DNA of 6,759 nucleotides, from positions 1 to 6,759 of the forward strand of contig JBJXHH010000146.1 in NCBI GenBank assembly GCA_046160675.1. The letters are read 5' to 3'. Positions 1 through 5,724 of the stretch are shown piece after piece. The translations under genes were made by a program, and so were the position numbers. The DNA comes from JACMJP01 sp046160675. GTDB lineage: Bacteria; Bacteroidota; Bacteroidia; Chitinophagales; BACL12. The first letter of the stretch is position 1; every line of letters begins with the position of its first letter. The notes under the pieces are model-generated. The model was not told the origin of the DNA. It saw only the letters and a program-made list of their open reading frames with translations, and did not search any database.

Positions 1-380
1 CCGGTTATGCTTTCTTCAATACGGGTTTTTAGTTAAAAAATGCTTTTCCGGGTGGCTTTATTATGGTTTTGTCATTTTTTTATATGATGTGGTTTTGTAA
101 TCAATAATATTAAGTGCTGCAGAGTTATGAAAGTGATATACATATTTTTCACTTTAAAAAAACCAACTTCCGCCTTTGTTCGTCTCCTGACCAACAAACC
201 TAAGGCAATCTCAGCCGAATGTTCTTTTGATATTTGTAGCCTACGAAGAACAAGGGAAACCTACAGAGAATGAATAAGACTTACGCAGCTTCTCTGCAGT
301 GAAGCTGCTGGGATAAAGAGGGAAGACGTTACTGAAGCAGAGGTGGGAAGTGTACAGTTTAACAAAAAGGCGTAAAGGAT
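1..380. other. Left-edge intergenic region, no supported gene
   Basis: I see no convincing gene here. Short plus-strand frames that enter from the left edge end within 36, 32 and 100 bases, so the 3' end of an upstream plus-strand gene could lie here, but none has recognisable sequence. A plus-strand frame opens with ATG at 127, runs 48 codons to a TGA at 271-273, and continues in the same frame to a TAA at 373-375. Its first part (MKVIYIFFTLKKP) vaguely recalls the N-terminus of Bacteroidetes tyrosine recombinases, but nothing after it supports that family. It is best treated as non-coding or as an unidentifiable remnant. The first 120 bases are T-rich on the plus strand, which by itself produces hydrophobic-looking translations. 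Confidence 0.5.
285..308. repeat. Inverted repeat / hairpin in the left intergenic region
   Basis: GCAGCTTC (285-292) and GAAGCTGC (301-308) are perfect 8-bp inverted arms around an 8-base loop that contains CTGCAG. No T-run follows on either strand, so it does not look like an intrinsic terminator. It could be an RNA hairpin or a binding site. Its role is unknown. Confidence 0.45.
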
Positions 381-381
381 A

Positions 382-409
382 AAAAAGCAGAACAGAGGTT
401 CTGCTTTTT
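382..409 (-). terminator. Intrinsic terminator, symmetric, downstream of the secreted-protein operon
   Basis: AAAAAGCAGAAC (382-393) and GTTCTGCTTTTT (398-409) form a perfect 12-bp stem with a 4-base loop. The arms end in A-runs and T-runs, so a U-tract follows the hairpin on both strands (six T on the minus strand, five on the plus). It starts 19 bp beyond the stop codon of the 300-residue gene and would end the minus-strand secreted-protein transcript. The symmetry means it could also stop plus-strand transcription arriving from the left. Confidence 0.85.
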
Positions 410-427
410 GTTTGCTATCCATCATCA

Positions 428-1330
428 CTAATTCAGAAATACTTTTTTAGTGAATTTGTTTTTGTCTGAGATTACTTCTACCAGGTAGATGCCTGCGGGG
501 GCGTTTATGTTTAGTTCTGTTTGCTGAAGGCAACTTGTTGTTGTTGTGATTTCTTTTCCTGTGATGTCAAAAACGGAGATGGATATTTCTGCGCCGAAGG
601 GCGGGGTGGTGTTGATATAAATGGTGTTGTTAAATGAATAAACAGAAACACTACTGTTATTTTCATTCTCATTTACCGGGACATAACTTTCTGTGCTGCC
701 TGCTATAATAGGCACATCCGGCTGCTGTTCATAAGCATAGTCTTTTATAACCAATATGCGCCCTTCATGTTTTACACTGCAGCGTATCCAGCCGTAATGC
801 ATATTCTCCAATTCGCCTCTGAAGTAAATGCCGAGAAACTTATCGTCTGCTGTGGGATACCAGTTGCCGCCAACGTTGGTATTTACAAAAGAAAATCCAC
901 CATACTCAAAAGTAACAACTGTCTTAAAGGCCAATCTTTGAGCAATCCAATACTGAAACTCAAGGTTATTGTCAATTAATTCCCCTTCTGCCAAAGTAAA
1001 TGGATAATATCTAGTACCACCACTTACAAAACTTTGATAACTCCCTGCGACCTCATTAAAAGGGTAGGAAAAAGAATTAAAAACCCATAATCTTTGCTTT
1101 GCATAATGTCTGTTTTCAAATGATGACCAAGAAAAGTACTTTGAATTTGCAAAACCAAAATCAGTTCCTCCATTGTTATCAATATCCAGCCATGCGGCCC
1201 AGCCGGGTTCATTTAATACAAAATCCGGTTCAAGGTCAGTATAAACAACCTGGGCATTTGCTTCCGTACTAATACTGAGGAATACAGAAGCAAATGCAGA
1301 ATAATATTTAAGTTGCTTTAAATTTTTCAT
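428..1330 (-). CDS. Secreted T9SS type A sorting domain protein, function unknown (300 aa)
   Basis: This is an exported protein of unknown function. Residues 1-26 are a signal peptide: a Lys-rich start (MKNLKQLKYY), a hydrophobic core, and probable cleavage after ANA before Q27. The mature part has a calcium-loop-like DIDNNGGTD (49-57; D49, D51, N53, D57), then an aromatic-rich beta region with YGWIRCSV (179-186) and KDYAYEQQPDVPIIAG (196-211). The GWIR and DYAYE pattern recalls a widespread family of small secreted proteins also found with PEP-CTERM tails; that comparison is from memory. Residues about 228-300 form a T9SS sorting domain, with FDITGKE, the near-terminal GIYLVEV and a basic KKVFLN end. 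Its ATG overlaps the TAA of the preceding glycosidase fragment by one base (TAATG), so the two are almost certainly co-transcribed and probably translationally coupled. A terminator follows the stop. T9SS would carry it across the outer membrane to the cell surface or medium. Confidence 0.88.
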   Translation of the reverse strand: MKNLKQLKYYSAFASVFLSISTEANAQVVYTDLEPDFVLNEPGWAAWLDIDNNGGTDFGFANSKYFSWSSFENRHYAKQRLWVFNSFSYPFNEVAGSYQSFVSGGTRYYPFTLAEGELIDNNLEFQYWIAQRLAFKTVVTFEYGGFSFVNTNVGGNWYPTADDKFLGIYFRGELENMHYGWIRCSVKHEGRILVIKDYAYEQQPDVPIIAGSTESYVPVNENENNSSVSVYSFNNTIYINTTPPFGAEISISVFDITGKEITTTTSCLQQTELNINAPAGIYLVEVISDKNKFTKKVFLN

Positions 1331-2847
1331 TAACTTTTTACAAGCTTTTTAAAACAACTATTGTTTATAACCACAGTATAAATTCCGTTCGGAAGCTGGC
1401 TGATATCTACAGGTTTGCCTGTAACTGCTTTTATCTCCAGGAGTTTTGCACCTTCGATGTTTAATATTTCCAGGGTATATATTTCATCTTGCGCTTCCTC
1501 ATTAATAGTAAATGCAAAAAATGACGAAGCCGGATTAGGATAAAGCTGTATATCGCCCGGAGCTTCACTGTAAAGAATGTTCTCCGGCATCAGTCTTGGG
1601 TAATGAGGGACTATGGGTACACGAAAATAACCAATAGAGTAAGGTTCTACAGTTATGCATTTATCGGGATCGAAAGTGCCTGTGCATTCAGGGGTGTTGA
1701 AATAAGGCAACTCCAATGCCTGCATATCCCAGGGATGCTGGGCATCTTCCATGTAGGTGGCGCCATCATAACATTCATTAATATCAAACAGAGTACTGCG
1801 CCCTACAGTTGAGTAATTTTTATCTGCCTGCAAAGAATAGATAGTGGCAACGCCGGGGTCAACAAAATCGCTACCGGGGAAAAATGCAGTAAGGTTATCA
1901 GTATTCAGTTTGTAATTGATTGCACTTGCGGTAACATTGGTGTAATATACATAGATGTTTTCTTTTAACGGGTCTATGAAAGAGGTTGGCTGGAGGTTTA
2001 CATCAATAGCAGGCAAACCATAAGTAGAGGGGAGGTATTTCAGGTTTTGTTCAGTTATCTCGCTTAATAATAACATTGCCTGGTAGGGCGCCCGTTTTGT
2101 GTAATACGCTGTAGAAGGCGATAAACCTAAATCAAGCAATTCACTATTATCGGCAAGTGTTAGCATGTCTTTACCTGCGCCTCCAGCGTAATTTTGCAGA
2201 GTGGAAAACAAGAAGAAATTCTTCCTGTAACCTGACTGGAAATTGAGTTTTAAATTTTTCAACCACCATTCCTGCATCAGCAGAGCATGCATGAAGCTAT
2301 TTGTATAAACACCAATTAATTTGTTATTGTAGTTTGACTCATCTCTATCTTCATCTTTTATGTTCCATTCTGTGGTCCAGAGCCATTTTCCGCCCTGCAC
2401 AAGCCCAGGGCTGTATTCAAAGTGCAGCACATCATTATACAAGTCGTATGTGTTTCTATACTCAAGCTTCATAAAGTTCTTGAAGTTTGTGCGGATTCCG
2501 ATTCCATCTGCATCACCGTCAAAAGCCCCTCTTAACCTTTCGTCATAAATGTCATACCGCCATTTGCCGCCGTCTAAGGGATCTAAGGGATCAATACAAT
2601 CATACCCGAAGCCCGTTGTTCCAATTTCTGCATTTAACTGGCTTATGGGAATGCTAGTGTTTTCAGGAGTATTAATGTAAGTTTCATAGTTCTTTGCAGC
2701 ATAATAAGGATGCAGGATTACGCCGTCAAAAGACATCCTGAACATATCCGGAAAGTCCACCACCCCAACAGTATCTGTATAATAGCTGACAAGCTGTGTG
2801 TTCCAGTTTGGGTCAATAGAGCAGGCTGTTCCACCATTGTGTATCAT
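1330..2847 (-). CDS. Split clan GH-A-like glycoside hydrolase, C-terminal part with T9SS sorting domain (505 aa)
   Basis: This is the downstream part of a gene interrupted by an in-frame TAA at 2848-2850; the ATG used here directly abuts that stop. Residues 5-16 (GGTACSIDPNWN) repeat the end of the upstream fragment exactly, so they are one copy of a 37-bp duplication and not a real N-terminus. Visible elements are GVILHPYY (42-49), like the H-x-Y strand of clan GH-A barrels, and LWTTEWN (156-162), where E160 fits the catalytic nucleophile of GH51/GH39-type enzymes. A C-terminal beta-sandwich-like segment (about 290-415) and a T9SS sorting domain (about 434-505: LYPNPASS, DISQLPNGIYTVVI, basic end) follow. 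There is no signal peptide, so this piece alone could not enter the periplasm. Substrate is unknown; arabinose- or xylose-type glycans are only a family-based guess. I infer a disrupted gene, or one rejoined by an unusual mechanism. Confidence 0.75.
   Translation of the reverse strand: MIHNGGTACSIDPNWNTQLVSYYTDTVGVVDFPDMFRMSFDGVILHPYYAAKNYETYINTPENTSIPISQLNAEIGTTGFGYDCIDPLDPLDGGKWRYDIYDERLRGAFDGDADGIGIRTNFKNFMKLEYRNTYDLYNDVLHFEYSPGLVQGGKWLWTTEWNIKDEDRDESNYNNKLIGVYTNSFMHALLMQEWWLKNLKLNFQSGYRKNFFLFSTLQNYAGGAGKDMLTLADNSELLDLGLSPSTAYYTKRAPYQAMLLLSEITEQNLKYLPSTYGLPAIDVNLQPTSFIDPLKENIYVYYTNVTASAINYKLNTDNLTAFFPGSDFVDPGVATIYSLQADKNYSTVGRSTLFDINECYDGATYMEDAQHPWDMQALELPYFNTPECTGTFDPDKCITVEPYSIGYFRVPIVPHYPRLMPENILYSEAPGDIQLYPNPASSFFAFTINEEAQDEIYTLEILNIEGAKLLEIKAVTGKPVDISQLPNGIYTVVINNSCFKKLVKS
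2799..2835. repeat. 37-bp direct repeat, copy 1
   Basis: This segment is identical over all 37 bases to 2868-2904, with both borders set by mismatches (2798/2867 and 2836/2905). The offset is 69 bp, a multiple of three, so both copies encode GGTACSIDPNWN in the same minus-strand frame. This copy lies inside the start of the downstream glycosidase fragment. Confidence 0.97.
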
Positions 2848-2867
2848 TTATCTTATAGATTTTCCTT
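2836..2867. other. 32-bp segment between the direct repeats, carrying the TAA that splits the gene
   Basis: In the minus-strand glycosidase frame it reads KGKSIR, TAA, then MIHN. It resembles neither the sequence before the first-transcribed repeat nor that after the second, so this is not a plain tandem duplication. It holds a short palindrome (ATCTTATAGAT, 2850-2860). The stop (2850-2848) and the following ATG (2847-2845) are adjacent, which could allow some re-initiation. Removing this segment plus one repeat, 69 bp in all, would join the two frames into 885 codons. Confidence 0.9.
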
Positions 2868-4056
2868 TGTTCCAGTTTGGGTCAATAGAGCAGGCTGTTC
2901 CACCGCCACTTTCCATCTTGAAAACTGCCCCTGTTTCATTAGGTAGAGGAATAGCACAAACACCAACTCGGGTAGTGAACATGAGGTTTTTCTTGAATGT
3001 ACGAATGAAGTCATGCGAACTGTACAGGTCGTTCGGGTCTGCCGGGTTATCGATAATTACATCATCCCATTCAGAAGCATATTCAGTAGAACCTGTAAGA
3101 TATGCATAGTATTTATGAAAATTTGAAAACCCAAGAACCTTGCAATGAAATTCATCCCCTATTTCATTGCCCATTTCAACGCCTTCCACCTGGCAATCAT
3201 AAATATCATTATCCCTTAAATACTCAACGATCTCTTTGCATTCTGCCGGAGTTTCGCTTGAAATATTCAGGCAAACAACTACTTTGACCCTGTGGCCGGG
3301 GTTATCAGTTTCAATCCTCTGTATAAGTTTAATGAATTGGTTTATATATGTGTCATCCTCTTCAATCACACCGCCTGCATCATCATCAAGAAGATTTTGG
3401 AAAAAGCAAGCTTCTATGAATTGATTAAATTTTGAAGCAAATCTGTCATCCACCCAACTTTCTATCAAAGTAATGTTATCTAATGCAGCAATTAATTCCG
3501 CCTCAGTTGGTTGTGGTGACTCAATAACATCATCGGTTTTATCAAAATACCTGAATATTTCAACAATGTCAAAACCGTAGCCTAAAGCAGGAGAGCCGTC
3601 ATTAATATTATGAAGCAAGTGTGCGAACTCTCCAAATTCTCCGCTTGGAAAGCGAATCATTTCAGGAGCAAGATCGCTCATCCATTGCCATTGTTCATCT
3701 GTTGCAGGGCCTATGGGCAGGGTGTTTTGCGTAAACATGCCACTTATGTTTACGCCGAATAGATTTTGATTTACGTTTTCAGAATAGGTGCCGAATGTGA
3801 CGGTATAAGGTATTATCTCAACTGTTCTGGCGCTTTCTGCTATTGAAGGATGATCTACTTGTAAAAGCTGATTATTCATTAGCCTTGCTCCCGGAACCCC
3901 GGATGTGTCATCACCAAGATAAATAATGGTATCTCTGCCATCACTTCCAATTGCCAAAGTATCCCAGCCTTCGTATTCCTCAAATTGTGCGGATGAAACT
4001 ATTGGCAAAAGCATACAACACATTAATAGTACAAGATAAGTGAATGTGTGATTCAA
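2848..4056 (-). CDS. Split clan GH-A-like glycoside hydrolase, N-terminal part (402 aa)
   Basis: This is the upstream part of the broken glycosidase. Residues about 7-23 are the hydrophobic core and cleavage region of a signal peptide (LVLLMCCMLLPIV, then SSA before Q24). The barrel begins with NLFGVNISGMF (98-108) and MIRFPSGEFGEF (133-144), which matches the RFPGG-type second strand of GH51/GH39/GH79-like enzymes. VEMGNE (293-298) fits the clan's N-E motif, with E298 the likely acid/base. The frame runs on past GGTACSIDPNWN into six extra residues and a TAA brought in by a 69-bp insertion, so it lacks the nucleophile strand and the T9SS sorting domain found in the next frame. The start is a TTG, and no in-frame ATG lies upstream before a stop. 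The n-region from this TTG has no Lys or Arg, so the start is doubtful. The fold call is from motifs only; family and substrate are uncertain. Confidence 0.72.
   Translation of the reverse strand: MNHTFTYLVLLMCCMLLPIVSSAQFEEYEGWDTLAIGSDGRDTIIYLGDDTSGVPGARLMNNQLLQVDHPSIAESARTVEIIPYTVTFGTYSENVNQNLFGVNISGMFTQNTLPIGPATDEQWQWMSDLAPEMIRFPSGEFGEFAHLLHNINDGSPALGYGFDIVEIFRYFDKTDDVIESPQPTEAELIAALDNITLIESWVDDRFASKFNQFIEACFFQNLLDDDAGGVIEEDDTYINQFIKLIQRIETDNPGHRVKVVVCLNISSETPAECKEIVEYLRDNDIYDCQVEGVEMGNEIGDEFHCKVLGFSNFHKYYAYLTGSTEYASEWDDVIIDNPADPNDLYSSHDFIRTFKKNLMFTTRVGVCAIPLPNETGAVFKMESGGGTACSIDPNWNKGKSIR
2868..2904. repeat. 37-bp direct repeat, copy 2
   Basis: This is a perfect copy of 2799-2835, separated from it by 32 bp. 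On the minus strand it is transcribed first and encodes residues 385-396 (GGTACSIDPNWN) of the upstream glycosidase fragment, near its premature C-terminus. It is probably the ancestral or duplicated junction sequence. Confidence 0.97.
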
Positions 4057-4085
4057 GGTCTTGAATTTGAAGATTTCGTGTTCAT
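4053..4085 (-). other. Alternative ATG start, out of frame: possible one-base lesion in the signal peptide
   Basis: An ATG at 4085-4083 sits behind an A-rich leader (AAAAACTACAACT), typical of Bacteroidetes initiation, and 39 nt downstream of a TAnnTTTG motif. Its frame reads MNTKSSNSRP and stops at TGA 4055-4053, overlapping the TTG start of the glycosidase frame. One extra base in this stretch, for example a third T in CCTTG, would give MNTKSSNSRPLNHTF running into the hydrophobic core. That would be a well-formed signal peptide with Lys and Arg in its n-region. Either the TTG is used, or this is a frameshift or sequencing error. Confidence 0.45.
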
Positions 4086-4123
4086 AGTTGTAGTTTTTAA
4101 GATTAGATAATGGGTTTGCTTAC

Positions 4124-4154
4124 CAAAGCTAAGGGTTTATTTGAGAAAAACAAG
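4124..4154 (-). promoter_or_regulatory. Bacteroidetes-type promoter for the glycosidase/T9SS operon
   Basis: On the minus strand, TAGCTTTG (4131-4124) is a full match to the -7 consensus TAnnTTTG. It is preceded after 19 bases by CTTG (4154-4151), one mismatch from the -33 element TTTG. Spacing fits the primary sigma factor of this phylum. Transcription would start about 4116-4118, leaving about 30 nt to the ATG at 4085 or 60 nt to the TTG at 4056. Confidence 0.55.
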
Positions 4155-4176
4155 TTTGTTTTTTGTATTACAAACT
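4153..4176 (-). terminator. Possible weak terminator downstream of the E2 gene
   Basis: On the minus strand, AGTTTGT (4176-4170) and ACAAACT (4159-4153) can pair over 7 bp with a 10-base loop, followed by TGTTTTT. The stem is AT-rich and lies about 190 bp beyond the E2 stop, overlapping the -33 element of the next promoter. A role in terminating the E2 transcript is possible but unconvincing. Confidence 0.22.
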
Positions 4177-4365
4177 GCCCAAGAAAGGCGAAGTATCTTC
4201 CTACACCTGATGGAAGCGGCATACTATTCTTTTACCATTAATAATTAATATAACTAAAACAAAGGTTATAGCGGACAGCGGGAATAAAGTATGAGAAGAA
4301 ATGAAAAGGTATGTGCCCTAATTCTTTTTGTTCAGTAGTTCAGAAACACAGAGTTAGTATAACTC

Positions 4366-5676
4366 TCAAATCTCCCTGTTCACATCAAACGCTTCAAGAT
4401 AATCAGCTACTCTTTTTAAGAAGGAGCCGCCGAGCATACCATCCACTATGCGGTGATCATAACTCATGCTCATGAACATCATGTGACGGATGGCGATCAC
4501 ATCGCCGTTATCAGTTTCCAGTACAACGGGTTTTTTCTTAATGGCGCCCACTGCAAGAATTGCCACCTGCGGCTGGTTGATGATAGGTGTACCCATTAAA
4601 CTTCCGAACGAACCCACATTTGTGAGAGTGAAGGTTCCGTCCTGGATTTCTTCCGGTTTGAGTTTATTATTTCTTGCCCTGTTTGCAAGATCATTTACTG
4701 TTGACGTTAAGCCGATCAGGTTCATCCTGTCAGCATTTTTAATTACAGGAACAATGAGATTTCCTGTAGGCAATGCGGCGGCCATGCCGATGTTAATGTC
4801 TTTTTTATAGATGATGTTATAACCGTCAAGCGAAACATTGACGCCGGGAAAATCTTTGATGGCCTTTACAACAGCTTCAATAAATAATGGAGTGAAAGTG
4901 ATTTTCTGGCCTTCCCGTTTTTCAAATTTATCTTTTATTTTATTTCTCCAGGTTACAATGTTCGTCATGTCAACTTCTACATAACTTGTAACATGCGGAC
5001 TTGTTTTTTTACTCATCACCATGTGATCGGCAATAAGTTTTCGCATCCTGTCCATCTCCACAATTTCTGTGTTGCCGCTTGTGCTGTTAGTTTGCGGTTG
5101 TGAAACAGGTTCTTTTATAACAGCCGGTTCAATTTTCTTTTCAGCGACTGCAGTTTCTGTTTTTGCTAAGCCTTTGTTGCTCACATAATTTAATATATCA
5201 GCTTTCGTAACACGGTCATCTTTTCCCGTACCGGTAATTCTTTCCAATTCAGCCATGCTGATACCTTCCTGCCGGGCGATGTTTAGCACAAGCGGCGAAT
5301 AAAATCTTTCGCCATTCGTAGTAACCTCTGCTTTTTCTAAAACTGCAACGGGTGTTTCCTTTTTCGCTTCAACTTTCGTTTCAGTTTTCACCACCACCGG
5401 CTCTTCTTTTGCTGAAGAAACAACTCCGTTTCCACTTCCTGAAGAAATAACAGCGATGGCTTTACCTATCTGCACAACATCACCTTCTTTGAATAATATT
5501 TTTGAAATTGTTCCCGCAAAAGGGGAAGGCACTTCGCTGTCAACTTTATCCGTTGCTATTTCCAGCACAGCTTCATCCACCTGCACTGTGTCGCCTTCTT
5601 TTTTCAACCATTTTAAGATAGTGGCCTCCATGATGCTTTCGCCCATCTTTGGCATGATCAATTCCTGCTGTGACAT
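4366..5676 (-). CDS. Dihydrolipoamide acyltransferase (E2) of a 2-oxo acid dehydrogenase complex
   Basis: This is the core subunit of a cytoplasmic 2-oxo acid dehydrogenase complex. It transfers the acyl group from E1-bound thiamine diphosphate, via a lipoyl arm, to coenzyme A. At 436 aa it is full length. Residues 3-78 are a lipoyl domain with the lipoyl-lysine K44 in EIATDKVDSEV. A Glu/Lys/Val/Thr-rich linker follows. Residues 124-165 are the E1/E3-binding domain (SPLVLNIARQEGI to VTKADIL). A second flexible linker leads to the catalytic domain (about 204-436), with GTFTLTNVGSFG (347-358) and the active-site HRIVDG (H408, D412). The canonical start MSQQELIMPKMGES supports this ATG. It follows cinA by 47 bp and no E1 or E3 gene is visible. 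The sequence fits the branched-chain-type E2 common in Bacteroidetes, but pyruvate or 2-oxoglutarate cannot be excluded without its E1 partner. Confidence 0.96.
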   Translation of the reverse strand: MSQQELIMPKMGESIMEATILKWLKKEGDTVQVDEAVLEIATDKVDSEVPSPFAGTISKILFKEGDVVQIGKAIAVISSGSGNGVVSSAKEEPVVVKTETKVEAKKETPVAVLEKAEVTTNGERFYSPLVLNIARQEGISMAELERITGTGKDDRVTKADILNYVSNKGLAKTETAVAEKKIEPAVIKEPVSQPQTNSTSGNTEIVEMDRMRKLIADHMVMSKKTSPHVTSYVEVDMTNIVTWRNKIKDKFEKREGQKITFTPLFIEAVVKAIKDFPGVNVSLDGYNIIYKKDINIGMAAALPTGNLIVPVIKNADRMNLIGLTSTVNDLANRARNNKLKPEEIQDGTFTLTNVGSFGSLMGTPIINQPQVAILAVGAIKKKPVVLETDNGDVIAIRHMMFMSMSYDHRIVDGMLGGSFLKRVADYLEAFDVNREI

Positions 5677-5714
5677 AAATATTTTTTAGGATTTACGATT
5701 TCAGATTTCTGTTG

Positions 5715-5722
5715 CAAATTTA
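5715..5722 (-). promoter_or_regulatory. Putative -7 promoter element for the E2 gene
   Basis: On the minus strand, TAAATTTG is a full match to the Bacteroidetes -7 consensus TAnnTTTG. It sits just after the cinA stop and 39 nt before the E2 ATG. No clear TTTG is found at the expected -33 distance, so it is weaker than the glycosidase promoter. E2 may also be read from the cinA transcript. Confidence 0.4.
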
Positions 5723-5724
5723 GT

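Larger units (their letters stand above)
4057..4365. other. Intergenic region between E2 and the glycosidase gene
   Basis: About 310 bp with no supported gene. It contains the promoter at 4124-4154, a weak hairpin at 4153-4176 and a 6-bp hairpin (GAGTTA, GTA loop, TAACTC; 4351-4365) directly after the E2 stop with no T-run. Two short frames lie opposite each other: 43 codons on the plus strand (4110-4241) and 39 on the minus strand (4103-4222, start MPLPSGVGRYFAFLGQ). Both overlap the promoter and neither resembles a known protein, so I do not call them genes. Confidence 0.6.

Noticed and set aside
2..100. Plus-strand hydrophobic frame entering from the left edge, possibly the end of a membrane protein
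   Set aside because: The DNA is T-rich on this strand, which yields Phe/Leu/Tyr-rich translations by chance. No motif supports it and all three frames end early.
2848..2850. The TAA as a recoded codon or programmed readthrough site
   Set aside because: TAA is the least leaky stop and no known recoding signal is visible. The repeated peptide on both sides is better explained by a DNA insertion.
2799..2904. CRISPR-like geometry: 37-bp repeat, 32-bp spacer, 37-bp repeat
   Set aside because: There are only two repeats, both in frame inside a coding sequence (GGTACSIDPNWN). There is no third unit, no leader and no cas gene, so repeat finders could flag it falsely.
2798..3424. Plus-strand open frames opposite the glycosidase, including one of 103 codons that carries the repeat twice
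   Set aside because: They are shadows of the minus-strand frame. The duplicated peptide in them only reflects the 37-bp DNA repeat, and no recognisable protein features are present.
4490..4810. Plus-strand 106-codon frame within the E2 gene
   Set aside because: It lies wholly opposite the highly conserved E2 catalytic domain and shows no family resemblance.
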